A stretch of DNA of 64,000 nucleotides from positions 622,310 through 686,309 of the forward strand of contig NW_024468510.1 in NCBI RefSeq assembly GCF_001632365.1, read 5' to 3'. The DNA comes from Laetiporus sulphureus 93-53 (lineage: Eukaryota > Basidiomycota > Agaricomycetes > Polyporales > Laetiporaceae). Under the pieces are notes generated by a model. It saw only the letters and a program-made list of their open reading frames with translations. It was not told the DNA's origin and searched no databases. The translations under genes and the position numbers were made by a program. Positions 1 to 12,433 of the stretch are shown one piece after another. Numbering within the stretch: position 1 is the stretch's first letter; the number at the start of each line of letters is the position of its first letter.

Positions 1-1279
1 GGGATCTTCGCTTCCCACACAAAGAAGAGGACGAAGAGGACGAAGGAGATGATGAGCGGCACAATGATTCGCGCGGAGCGCCATCCAGACGTTGCACCAG
101 AGGTGACGGCGAAGATGAAGAGGATGAGGGCAACTGCCGTTGAACAGTCGTCAGCATGCCGGTCCACTGTGTCGCCGACCTGCTATTCACCTGCAAAAAT
201 CGTCACACCGATAATGTCCAGACGCTTGAACCGTAGCACACGGGCGGTGCGAGACTCCTTCGTATGGCCGGTGCGGCTGATGTTCGGGACGAGAAGCAGG
301 ATAGAGAGCGTGATAACGCCAGAGACGATTGAGCTAAAATAGAACACCCATGGCCACGACGTGTACGATACAAAGAGTGCACCGATGATCAAGCCAAGAA
401 CTACGTACTCGCGTGAGCAATGCCTGACACTTTGAATATGGTGGAGCTCACCCATTCCGATGCCACCCATGCCACCGAATGCAGCAACAGCTTTCGCCTG
501 CTGCACGGGATCCGGATACATGTGTACAATGAGGTGTTGGGCGGACGGGATGGTTAATGCACCTCCTGCACAATAGGTGAGCATGAGTGCTCCGAGGTGG
601 TGGGGCCTAAGACGGATAGATATACCTGCTCCCATGAGTGCTCGGAATAAGAGGAGCGGCACCTCGCTGCGAATGAAGCCGGCCACGAGCGCAAAGATGC
701 CCATGGCGAACGCGCCAATGACGAACACCCATTCTGCAAACACGGTGAGCACACATTGTCCAGGCACGTGTTCCTGACACTAACTGGGATTGTACAGATC
801 ACTGACTCGGCCGCTCTGTGAGGAAGGATGGGTTGTGAGCCAAAGCTTGAAGAGTCAACAAGAAGACCGCTCACGACTAGGAGCAGAGCAGCAAATGTGA
901 GTTGGTAAGCGCTCAGAAGCCATGCGCTCTGACTATTGGGAATGTCGAGCTGAAGAGCGATGGGCGGAATAGCGGCAAAAAGAGAGGAGTTATTGAACGT
1001 GTCAAGGAAGAGGGAGAAGCAGAAGATGGAAAGCAGCGTGAGCTTGCGCCCAGTGGGCAGCGTGCTCAGCATGTCGAAAGCATTCACGTCGGGCACGTCG
1101 GTGCTACCAAAAGGCTGCGGAGGAAGAGAGCCTGTCTCTTTGTCCATGGAAGAGTCCACTTCGACAGTGTTCGGCATCGGGGAGGTCACCCTGCGTCTGG
1201 GAGAGAGAGAGCTTGAAGGGATTGGGAAATGCACCTCTTGTCCTTCAAGCAAGTACCTTCCATGCACGGAAGGTGCCAT
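1..1279 (-). CDS. MFS multidrug-type exporter (DHA2-like), C-terminus beyond window
   Basis: This is the N-terminal half of a major facilitator superfamily transporter that runs off the left edge. An acidic or polar cytosolic tail of about 75 residues precedes the first membrane helix (LTLLSIFCFSLFLDTFNNSS). Helices separated by small introns follow, then the stretches VFVIGAFAMGIFALVAGF, ALTIPSAQHLIVHMYPDP and LGLIIGALFVSYTSWPWVFY. These match the fungal aminotriazole-resistance and multidrug H+ antiporter group (14-helix DHA2 type) known from established families. I chose the ATG at 1277-1279; an in-frame ATG at 1175-1177 is an alternative that would drop 34 residues. The gene is divergent from the polyketide synthase starting at 2238, so it may export that product, which is inference from position. 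No frameshift or stop was seen in the visible exons. Confidence 0.82.
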
Positions 1280-2237
1280 GATGAAATGGATAATGAGCGC
1301 CAGAGAGTGATATAGTGTTGGTCCCGGCAGGCTGGCACACCCTGATCATCACTGTGCGTGTGATGGGGTGTAAAAGGGGGGATCAGTACTCGGGAGTCGG
1401 CACCCTTGCAATCTGTTGATGCGATTACTGCTAACACTAGGAAAGGCATTTATTACGGACGCAAAAATAGCCAAAATGTGTCAACTGACTTCGGAGAGAC
1501 AGCGAAGTCGCGGGGGACACCTACGTGTCGAAATGACCAACATTTTTCTACCATGTGGCAGCCTCCTAGCGAGCAGCATCAGCGATGATGATCTGATATG
1601 TCCAATGCGTAGAACGGAACGTCCCTTGGCCGGAGAATGAGACTTGGTTCATTGGTGCCCTGTCGCTGCCGGATATCAATTACTTGGTCCGAGCAAGGGA
1701 CGCGGGATGCCCGGGGACACCGAGCTGTCACTTTCTATCAGCGGTCCCGGTCAGCGCTCATGTACTATTTCCTTTTATATCCAGATTGCATAGTGATACC
1801 ATTTAGCAAATTTCAAAAATCCTCGTCAGGATTCATGTCTTCCATTATACGTGTATGCTTACGTCGCTTTCGAAGAGATTGACACATCCCTATACCCTAC
1901 TAGTATCAGCTAGAACTTCTGTTACATTATCTCTTCCATGTTTCTGTCACTATAGGCGCGATACTTTCTCGGTCGCTCATGGAGTCGTGCCATCTCTAGT
2001 TCGCAACTGCTTCTCTGATAACGAGCGATCAGGTTTCTGATGCACACTCGCCTTCATCAACTGCGGCAAGCCCTCATGCCACCAGGTATCTGAATTTCCA
2101 AATGGAGGACCCTCAACACCTTGTGATGACTATCTCCGCAAGTGGTTCACCAATTTTGCTACCCACTAATGATATACACGTCTTTCTCTTAGTTATGATA
2201 ACTCAGAACTCCTTCTCTTTTTTGTGCAGCATCGGCC
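1280..2237. promoter_or_regulatory. Divergent intergenic region of MFS exporter and PKS
   Basis: These 958 bases separate the start codons of two divergent genes and must hold both promoters. I see only short ORFs with no recognisable protein, and no RNA gene or clear repeat. The stretch near 1740-1830 is AT-rich. A shared upstream region would allow coordinated expression of exporter and synthase, but I can point to no specific operator. Confidence 0.5.
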
Positions 2238-5200
2238 ATGTCATCGAAAGTAGCAATCGTCAGTATTCACATTCCGTCTTATGCTGAATCTAACACACGT
2301 TTTCAGGTCGGTATCTCCGCAGAACTACCAAGCGGTGCATTCTTCGATGAGAACCTCGACCATAACGCGTTCTTTGACTTCCTACTCCGTGGTGGCGAGT
2401 CATACGAGCGCATTCCTCCTAAGCGTTTCAACATAGAAGCGTATGTACCTGCTCTATGATCATGAGATTACACTAACATATATCAAACTAGCTGGAAAGG
2501 TAATGATTTGGGGAAGGTACAAACAGATAGCGGTTCGTTCTTGAAGAATATCGACATGTTTGACAACGTAGAGTTTGGCATATCGTCCCGCGATGCAAGA
2601 CTCATGGCGCCCGTTGTGAAGAAATTACTTGAGAATTGCTTCCTGGCTCTCTTGGACTCCGGTATTGACTACAGAATGAAGAACGTCGGGTGCTTCACCT
2701 CCGGCAATGCTTTTGATTTACTCAGTGTCACAGATTCGGTATGTCGGTCATTGGATACTATCCTATTGTACTAGACCCTCATGTCAAATAGGATGAGTTC
2801 GAGGCGCGAGGTTCCTTTGCCGGTTATCCATCCATGGTAGCAAACAGGATCTCGAACCATTTAGATTTGCTTGGTCCTTCCGTACCTACCGATACGGCAT
2901 GTAGTTCCACCGCAACGGCACTTCATCTGGCCATCCAGGCTATTCAACATGGTGATTGCGAGGCTGCTGTCATTGCCGGATGTCAGCTGAATGTTCGGTG
3001 AGTAGGGATCATCAATCTTTGTGTCGTTGTCATTCCATTCACTGCATGTCTAGCTTTATAGACTGGCTGTCGTACAGTCAAGGACACCTCCTATCCAAAG
3101 ACGGCAAATGTAAACCATTTGATGCAGATGCAGACGGGTAGGTGAATCAGTTTCGTTGACATGGCAGTCATCCTGACATCACCATGTAAGCTTTGGCAGG
3201 GCGGAGGCATGTGTTGCGATCGTAATAAAGCCTCTTGAGCATGCTTTGCGGGATCGCGATCGCATTTATGCTACTGTTCGCTAAATCCATCCACAAGTTG
3301 TGAAATCCGTGTTCACCCATTCCATAGATTCTAGGTACTGCTATCAATTCCGTCGGCGCTGGGGGCCCTCCAGGAGCTCCAGTAGCAGATGCTCAGCAAG
3401 AGGCTATGGTTCAAGCATTTAAACGTGCAGGAAGGGCTCCACAAGAAGTTGACTACGTAGAGTTACATGCTACGGGTTTGTGAGATCTGCTAAGTCTTTT
3501 CTCACTGTTAAATGGAAACCTTTGACAGGTACCGCTAAAGGAGACCCCACTGAAGCAAATTGGGTTGGAGCGCAGTTCAAAAGAGAAGATAGGCTGCTCA
3601 TCGGAAGCGTTAAAGGCAACATCGGGTTTGTCTTGATTGACTGACTGGCGTCATAACGGCTGACTGGTTGAGCTGCAGTCATACAGAGATTGCCGCATGT
3701 CTGGCAAGTCTTTCGAAGGTCATTTCAATTTTAAAGCATCGCGTCATCCCACCGAACGTGAATATTAAGCGACTGAACCCGGAGATACATTGGGACGAGT
3801 ACAACTTGCAGGTTCCTCTAGAGCCTACCGTGCTACCATGCCACTCCGGGGACAAGTACTTGATTTCATTGGCAAGTTCCGGAATAGGCGGTTCGAATGG
3901 GCATATTGTTCTGGAGAGCCCGCCAACTGTTGTCCATGAGCTCGATCGACGTTCCACCTCCGATCGAGGCCCGAAGCTTCTGATGGCTGGGGGTCTATCG
4001 TCCCGCAGCGCGGTGATGCTATCAGAGTCGATAAGGAGTTTAGCTGCGGCAAATGCTGCCCAATTGTCGACCATCTCCACCGTTCTCGGTCGAAGGTCCA
4101 AACAGATGACGTGGAGATCGTACGCAATCGTTGACGAGGATCAGACGTCTACATTCGAGTTCTCGTCACCTCTGCATTGCCCAAGAACGGCGAATCCAGT
4201 TGTGTTCGTTTTCTCAGGACAGGGTCCCCAACACAGAGACAGTGAGTCGCTGACCATAACAATCTCGCGATATTCTAATTATTGTTTCTCACAGTGGGCC
4301 GACAGTTATTTAATGCATTTCCTGTCTTTAGACGCAGCGTTATGGAGCTCGACGAGCTCTACAAGCGTCTTACAGGCATGTCAATGGTCAACGATTATGG
4401 ACTATTCGGTGAAGAAGCGCAAGTGGAGATACCACAAACATGGCCTATCTCTCTAATTCTTCCGTCTATCGCTATGTTCCAGATGTCTCTCTTCGATTTG
4501 TTGGTCAGCATCGGCGTGAAACCGGACATTGTAATTGGCCATTCAGCCGGTGAAACTTCCGTTATCTATGCGTCTGGTGCCGCTCCGAGATCTATGGCAC
4601 TTGAATTAGCCATTCTCCGCGGAAGGGCGTTCTCGTCAGTCGAAACGCTTGGTGGAACTATGGCAGCACTGTCATGCAGCCCAGAAGATGCCATGGCAAT
4701 CATCTCCGATGCTCAGCAATGCGATGGGCATATCCTCGAAATTGCCTGCTACAATTCTCCATCTGCGGTCGCCATTGCCGGTCATGAAGTGGCAATCGAT
4801 CGAGCAATAGATATTGCTCGTTCCCGAGGCATCTTCAGCAGCAAAATTCGGACCCGTGTCCCCATTCACTCTTCGATGATGGAGCACTGCCGAGAAGAGT
4901 ACTGCAGCGGACTGCGAGAATTGTTCGACCGTTATCCCGGGCCCTTTACGCCTTCGGTTCCAGTTTATTCGACGCTTACAGGGAAGTTATTACAAGGGCC
5001 GTTTGACGCTGACTATTTCTGGAGAAACACACGATCTCCGATACTGTTCACAGGAGCGCTGGAAGCACTGCAGAACACAAACGCATACACTTTCATCGAG
5101 ATCGCGCCTCACCCGGTACTGTCCTCGTATATCTCAAGCGCAGTAAATCCTACGAGCAACATTATTCCCACCGTCAGGCGGCCAAAGCGTGGTGGGACAC

Positions 5201-8200
5201 TCTGCGAACATCGCAACATTCTACAACTTTGCGGACAATTGACCACAGTTGGACATAATTTCATCGATTTCTCGATCCTCACGGGACGCACTTGCAGCGA
5301 AACCGAACTCATTTTCCCTGCCTATCCGTTCCAGAAGAAGTCGTTCCCTCTGTATCCCGATACACCAGGTTACATAAAACAGTTGGCGCGTCACCGGGGT
5401 CCACTAAACCATGAATATCTGAGAGTGAACAAGGAAACGCATCCTATTCTCTCTGAACACATTGTCAGAGGCGAGCCAATCATGCCTGCGGCTGGATTCG
5501 TGGAGATGGTACGGATATCACGACACACAAATCCCATTCATCACGTCTAATCTGGTTGACGGCAGGGATTTGAATTTGGCGCTACGGCGCTGATGAACGT
5601 GAATTTTCGATCAATATTATCTCTTTCTGCGGAGAGGCCTGTTGAAGTCAAAGTGAAGTTGGATGCATGTTTGTGGACAGTAACATCCATTGTTTCTGCG
5701 ACAACCCGCAGCACTGCCTCTCACGTGGGTCTCAATCCCTTCCTCCCTTTTTCCACCCTAATGATTTGTATTACAGTCGGAAAGGCATCACGCAGACGGT
5801 TATTTATCATTCCAGCCACCTCGATCTCTACCTGACCTGGATTTACGCGCTATCAGGAATCGATGTCCGCATCATGTTGGTTCCAGTGAGTAGCAATGAG
5901 TTTCCAGCAATGCCAATGGAGAAACTGATTCGCGGCGAAATTGCTCAGATTTTTATCGCGCCCTGTCATATTTCTCTGCGTACGGACCGCGGTTCAGACG
6001 CGTGACTGACATGTATTATGGTGCTGATGAGGCTCTGGTTTCCATTCGTGGACTAGACGCCACTCTATCTGCGTGCGTACAAGCCGGTCGTCAATTGGAT
6101 GTTGACTGACAGATTATAGCGATGGAAACTATGTCTTACATCCAGCCATCCTTGACGCATGCCTGCATGCACCGGCATTCAAAGCGTTCAGTGGTGACTT
6201 CAACACATATGTCTATTCTCTCCCTTCACGTGTCGATGCGGTCATCCTCCATCGACCGCCCAGAGAGGGCTATTTCCCTGCGCATATTTATGCTCATGTG
6301 ACCGTCTGTGAATGGACACCTAGTATGTGGCGCTCTGAGCTTCATCCTTGAATATGTCCACTGAATATCACAAAACCAGCCTCTCGAACATACAATATGA
6401 TGATTGTGGATGATGCCGGAAGGCCTCTATGCTCATTGCGAAGACTTATGGTAGAGAGGCACAAGATGAAACCTCCTCCGGACACCTCGCGATCATTTGA
6501 AGTGCTCTTTCAGCCACTAGGTCATTGGTATCAGTCCCCAGATACACGGGAAACACGGCATAAGACGGCATCTTGGAGCGACCCTTCGATTAGTGCATAT
6601 ACGGAAAAGAATTCTGACATACGTGTCGAACAGTGAGAGCACGCCAGTGACCGTCTCATATGGAAATAACTCACGCAGACTGTAGTCATAAAAGAATCGT
6701 GCAAGGTCAGCCTGATCAACCTGAGATATATGGTCTCAACAAGGCGCATGTAAGCACAATTCCTCCATTGTGTCACGACGGGTGTACTTAATAGAGTCAT
6801 TAGACAACGTCAAGCGAAATAGGGGCCAGCAAGCCTGAGAGCCAGGTCATTGCGACACAGACATCGATTTTGTATGGTGTCATCTCTTCAATTGTATCTG
6901 AGCGCAGCCGCAAAATTGTTAGAATCCTAATTCTGAGCAATCGTGAGTGTTACCTTTGTCCATAATTTCGATTTAACCGCGCGTGACGCTCAATTGTAAT
7001 GTCCCAGATGCTTCATTCTACATTCAAATATCGAACGTCTTGCGCCAATTCCCGACGCTCTTCATAGAAGTCATTGTCCCACATATTCAATATGCTAACC
7101 TGATGGACATCAACCGCAGGCAAGGCATCGTGCGGCCCATAGAGGCGAACCCTGAAATGTCCGCAGAATATCGAAAAGCACTAGGATATGTTGACGTCGT
7201 GGTATCGTTTGACTTCTTTCGCGAGCACATATCCATGGAGCAACGTTTCACGCTGTGTGGCACCATTCTCCTGCCAGGCGGGACACTGATACTTGCCAGC
7301 CGGGAATCACAAATTTCTATTTCCCAAGGTCCTGAACGTTCCAATTCAGAATCAACACATTTCAAGTCCATTCAGTCCTCTTCCGATAACGCTAACGTAT
7401 CGATTTTGCGGACATATCGGGAACCTGTGGCTGACGTGATCATTCTACAAGGACAAAAACGGCATCATAATGCCACCGATCTGTCGACTCAGCGTCTTTT
7501 TCGTTCCGCAGATTGTTTTGTTTTCTACTATACTCCCGGTCAAGAACAAGACCTGCAGTGGCATTTCAGTGGGCTCAACACCTCTCAGGAGCTTGAGGTT
7601 TGGATCACGGCTTCTGGAGACAACAACGGAGGCCCAGCCTTCGGGCTAGTGCGCGCTCTGAGAAGAGAATATCTTCGGTGGACTATTCGTTTGGTAGTGT
7701 TCCCAAGCTCATACTCTGCAGCGCAGCGACAGGAAATGCTGGAGAAGCTGCCTAACCACATGGAAGCCGAGTTGGAAATTGTTGTCACTCCGCAAAACGA
7801 ACTCCTCGTTCCCAGGCTGATTCCATTGCTTCCCATGTCCCCGAGATCATACTCATTTGCGACGCCATTCAGCGTGCCGAACACGCCTCTCAACCACGTT
7901 GTCATTAATCCACGGTTTGTATCGACATGTTCAGGTATTTCAGCTGTGATCGGGACAATATCCAACGGAAAGGCCTCGGATCGATGTGATGCGTTAGTTG
8001 TGGCCATTACTATGGATATCCAAGAGGAACATGCCATCGTGGATGAAGCAGCTACATGCCGAATAGCAGACGATCAATGTGAAGTTGGCGCTTCTTACAT
8101 ATCCTGCATTCCAGGGTGCACAGTCGCAATCCTCGCCTCCGGATTAAGTGCCTACCGACACCCTAGCTACCTTCAGTCGCTCCGTATCCTATTGACACAC

Positions 8201-11200
8201 GCGGACACACCCATCGGGGTTTGCGTTCGCCACGCCTACGCTCTGAAAGGTGCGCTCGTCACCGAGCTCCGTCAAGATGTCAACCTAGTGGACCTCGCTT
8301 GTGTCAGCGAGGAACCGTTTGACTTGATTGTTTCCGGTTACAACGAGACGCCACAAGTGCAGATCCTGAGAAGTCTCCTGCGAGAAGGAAGTGGCAGCAT
8401 CTTCCTTTGGGCTGATGAACGTGATGGCATAGCGAGGACATTGCGCAGAGATCCGTGCTCCGTGGGTGAAGTGCTTCAAGAAGTGCTTTGCTTGTTGAAC
8501 GACCTTCCTATGGATATGTCGAAGATCGTAGCAGACCCGCTCATGAATCAGCGGCCAGACACAGTCAAACAGCCCGAGGGCGTTCTTCAGGCATCCTTCA
8601 ATCCCGACCGGACATATTTGATTCTCGGCGGGATAGGAAATATCGGTGTGCATCTTGCACTGTTCATGTATCAGGTACGCTTTGACTCCCTCAATAATGA
8701 CAGGATCTGAACTGATCAACCATCATGTAGAGAGGTGCTCGACACATTGTTCTGACGTCACGTCGTGGCAAACAAGGTATCTCAGAGAGTACCAACCTGA
8801 TGGTCAGACGGATATCGCACTACCTGCTCAGCCAAGGGGACGTGGATCTTCACTTTGAGGCTGTAGATGCAACCTCTGAATCGTCCATGAACGATCTCAT
8901 TCGACGTCTACCTGGGGAGCTAGGAGGTTGTATTGTTCTCACCGCTGTTGTGAGGGATCGCAGTTTCTTGCGCCTTGATCCAGATGATTTCTCTGTCGTT
9001 CTCGCTGCAAAAGCGGGCGTTGTTCAGGCCTTCCAGAACGTCGTTGATACGGCGCGTTTGGAGTTCTTCATTGCTTTCTCATCAGTTTCCGGGCTCTTTG
9101 GAAGCGGTGGACAGACTAACTATGATTGGTGAGAAGCATTATGTTTGTAATACTATCGTGCTGATCCTTCCCGGCGTAGCGCGAACACAGCATTAGAGGC
9201 CTCCATTGCCTTATCCACAAACGCATTCGTGTTTGTGTGTCCAGGGATCATTGATTCGTCGCTCCTCCTGGCTGGAAACATAGAACAACGTGATGCCCGC
9301 TTCAATCATTTACTTGAATGGTCCATGTCCACCGAAGGTGATAAAGGCTCACTAACGCAGTCGTTTATGACACTGACATATCCTTCCGATGACTAGAAAT
9401 GATCACATGGTTCGAGGATGCATTGATCAGGTTTCAGAGTGGCCAACGTTTTCATTGCTACGTCCCAGACATCGAATGGGAAGCCATGGACCGAACTTTC
9501 GGAATGACCAAGCTAGGAAAACACTTGATTGCTTCACAGACTACTGAGGACGACGGACCTAACGGCGATATCGATCATATGGCAGGTATGGTTCGAGCGG
9601 TGTTGGGCATTCGGCAGGAAGATTTCTCACCAGATGTCCCACTAAGCGCCTACGGTATCGATTCCCTCTCGGCGGCCAAGTTGTCCTACATGCTCAGACC
9701 CATTGCTGAGATTTCGCAGCTCCAGTTGCTTGCAGACGTGTCCGTGAATGATCTCCAACAGAGGATCGACAAACCCTCTTCACAAGAACCGACGCAGGAG
9801 AACAATGCGCAAGTAGGCGAGGGAAAGGCGGAACAGATGCGCCAGGAATTGGAGAAACACCTCAATTCAATGATCAAGCGGCATCGCACAAAACATGTTC
9901 TTGCGGATCGAACGTCGCCCCATGTGGTTCTGTTGACTGGCAGTACGGGTGCCCTGGGATCACACATCCTCTTCCAACTACTGAATGACGAGAACGTTCA
10001 AAGGGTTTACGCTCTCAATCGCAGGCACGTGGGAGAGGTAACTTTGCAAGAGAGACAATTCACTGCGTACAGCAATCAAGGACTACCAGTTGACCATATA
10101 AGCTCCCCGAAATTGACTTTGCTCGAAGCCGATCTCACGGCGGAAGATCTCGGACTCGACACGGTGCTCTTTCGCGAGGTGAGTTATGCTCTACATTGTA
10201 AACGATGCATCTAATCACATATGTTCAATCAACAGCTCGCATCGAGCGTTACACATATCATTCATAATGGTGAGCTATTGCAGAGCACTTCTTTTCTCAT
10301 GTCAATCCTGACCACCTATGTATGGTCGCAGCATGGATGATCGACTTCTATTCACCTTTGCCTGAGTTCGCCCAATTGATCAAGGGAACGCTCAATCTCC
10401 TTAATCTTTCCGCTCTTTCAATGCTAGCCGTACCACCAGTGCTGTCGTTCATCAGTACTATTGGTGTCTATCGCCGTACGTGAACTCGATGCAATTATCT
10501 CAAACGGTTCATAATTTATCTCGTTCACCAGAGTCCAGCGGCGGGAACTTTGCTCCAGAGGAACCGATCGTTGAGGCTCGCGCGAGCATCCAAACTGGCT
10601 ACATAGAGTCGAAATGGGTGACAGAGCGCCTAGTGCAAATCGCAGGAGAAAGGTTCAACCTGAGGACCAACATAATCCGTGTCGGTTTGCTGAGTGGCAG
10701 CATCAATGGCGCTTGGGATACTTCTCATTGGGTGCCAGCTCTGGTTCAATCGGCTGCCTACCTCGGATGCCTGCCAGAAGGTCACAGTGTAGGAGACTTT
10801 GTTCATCGTCTTCTCACATTCTCACCTCTTATGGTACCAGAGTGTCTCGTGGATCCCAGTCAATCTGGCAGCGGCAGCTATTGCGGACCTTCGGGACATT
10901 AGCAAAGAGACGCTGCACGTCATTCATCCGCGACCGGCCACTTGGATGCAATTGATGGAGCACCTGTCAACGGCGCTGGATGTCCCGCTTGTACCATATG
11001 AAGAATGGTTCGCCCGGTTAGAAAGCATATCCGCCGACAGTGACTCCTCTGAAACGGACGGGTGGGGCGGCGACGCAAAGTCTGCATTGCGGCTGTTGGA
11101 TTTTTTCAGACAGGCGATCATCAAGGCATCCGATGGAGATATGGAGAGCATGGGGTTGCTGCCGCTAGTAGCAGCAGACAAAGGCATGCGTGTCTCCCCT

Positions 11201-11308
11201 TCGCTGATGGATCGGAGTGTGAAGCAGCTTGGATATGACGACGTTCAAAATTGGGTAGGGTATTGGAGACGTACAGGCTTTCTTTCTCCATGCCGCCAAG
11301 TCTCTTAG
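2238..11308 (+). CDS. Reducing type I polyketide synthase KS-AT-DH-psiMT-KR-ACP-R
   Basis: This is an iterative polyketide synthase in many exons. The ketosynthase has DTACSST (Cys), VELHATGTAKGDPTE (His) and NIGHTE (His), so its triad is complete. The acyltransferase has FSGQGPQ and GHSAGE. The dehydratase starts at HPILSEH with PAAGFVEM and has HPAILDACLH further on. At about 6843-7450 there is a methyltransferase-like region without a SAM motif. No enoyl reductase was found. The ketoreductase has GGIGNIG, FSSVSG and NYDCAN (YxxxN). The carrier domain has YGIDSLSAAKL with the phosphopantetheine serine. The C-terminus is a thioester-reductase-like SDR with TGSTGALGS and YIESK (YxxxK), which should release an aldehyde or alcohol. 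Start is the ATG before SSKVAIVSIHIPSY, immediately ahead of the KS; stop is TAG at 11306-11308. No frameshift was needed. The product is unknown; a partly reduced polyene released by reduction is an inference. Confidence 0.9.
6843..7450 (+). other. Degenerate methyltransferase (psi-MT) region inside the PKS
   Basis: Between dehydratase and ketoreductase the protein reads SERSRKIVRILILSN, then an intron (GT at 6943 to AG at 7007), then DASFYIQISNVLRQFP. The position and flanking pattern match the C-methyltransferase domain of reducing PKSs, where this stretch is normally VRILEIGAGTGG followed by strand beta-2. The glycine-rich SAM-binding motif is replaced by LILSN. The later ALGYVDVVVSFDFF and LLPGGTLILAS match the end of an MT fold. 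The domain is therefore probably structural only, and a non-methylated chain is expected. The replacement is read directly; the functional conclusion is inference. Confidence 0.65.
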
Positions 11309-12433
11309 ATAGCTGGATGCTCACGAGACTTGCTCATCTCCTGTTTGTCGTAACGAATGATCTCATAGTGAAATTCTCGTAGCATACAGCGAGCTCATAG
11401 CGAGCGCTTGCATATTCAGCAGAGTAGTGGCAGTTGCTTCCCACTGATAACTGCGATACCTATGAGCCAAAGAAGGCAAAAGGGCGTCTGCGAGATGAGA
11501 ACCTGTAGAAGGGACGTATCAGTCAACTAAGCTGAATCGCTGTACACACATGCAGCGTTCTGCATGGGGGCTCGCAACGCTTGCGAGCGCCGCGATATGT
11601 TTGTATCTACGAGTCGGTCCGGGACACCCCCCCGGCCGGGCGAGCGATATAAGTCCTTCCTCAGAAGATTTTCAGAACTAACAATGCATAGCATATATGC
11701 AGACATGCATATGCACCAATTGCTCCAGACTTATGTTTGAGCTTCGAGGCATTGACTCCCAGAAATTTACCTTTCAGAGGTGACCTTCAGTTCCCTCTAC
11801 TATCTCTTCAAAAAAATATCTTTCGCAAATTCCATTGAGCAGTTGTAGGTATTGAGGTTCTGAACAAACCCTTCACTGACGTTAAATGGTGTGAGTGAGC
11901 CATACCTAAGTTAGCTGAGCCGCAGTGATAATAATAACGCGCAAATACCTTCAGCCACAGACGCGTCACAACGCGTCTTACATCGGCGCCAAAGCGTCCG
12001 CGTTGCTCTCAATTAATGCCGAGAAGCCGCTCTATTCGGATCTTACAGATGTTATCAGATTTAGTGAGTTTCTACTCGCGTTTCGCTGAAAGAGTGGAAC
12101 TTGCATGCAGTGGCATGGGGAACCCGCAAGACGATTTTGGGCCTCGGATAATTGGATCGCGTGATGCACGAAATGCGGTTGGGTCTCGGCTTATCCGCGA
12201 GAATCACCCGCATGGGTTCGGAAGCTTCTTAGTAGTCATTCAGCGCGGGTTTGAGGATGTTCGACCTGAATAAACCTCTTGGCCTGGGTCGCTCGCGAAC
12301 ACATTTGTCGAGCTCGCCATCCCCGGGAGCATCAGACCGATGGATCATCAAGTAAGCGAAAGCATCCGACTTCCGTGAGATCGTACGCGTTCCATCGCCA
12401 TATATAATGATATATTATGCTCGTCGGCAATCC
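11309..12433. other. Intergenic region between PKS and orphan gene
   Basis: No convincing coding exon was found in these 1.1 kb. There is a C-rich run near 11628-11640. A palindromic pair of ACGCGT boxes at 11959-11978 is listed separately. A short ORF beginning with ATG at 12016 ends near a possible splice donor, but nothing links it to the gene downstream. Confidence 0.5.
11959..11978. promoter_or_regulatory. Inverted pair of ACGCGT (MCB-like) boxes
   Basis: Two ACGCGT hexamers at 11961-11966 and 11971-11976 sit in a perfect 8-bp inverted repeat, AGACGCGT-CACA-ACGCGTCT. ACGCGT is the MluI cell-cycle box bound by MBF in yeasts. The pair lies about 460 bp upstream of the ATG of the orphan gene at 12434. 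Binding is inferred from the motif only. Confidence 0.45.
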
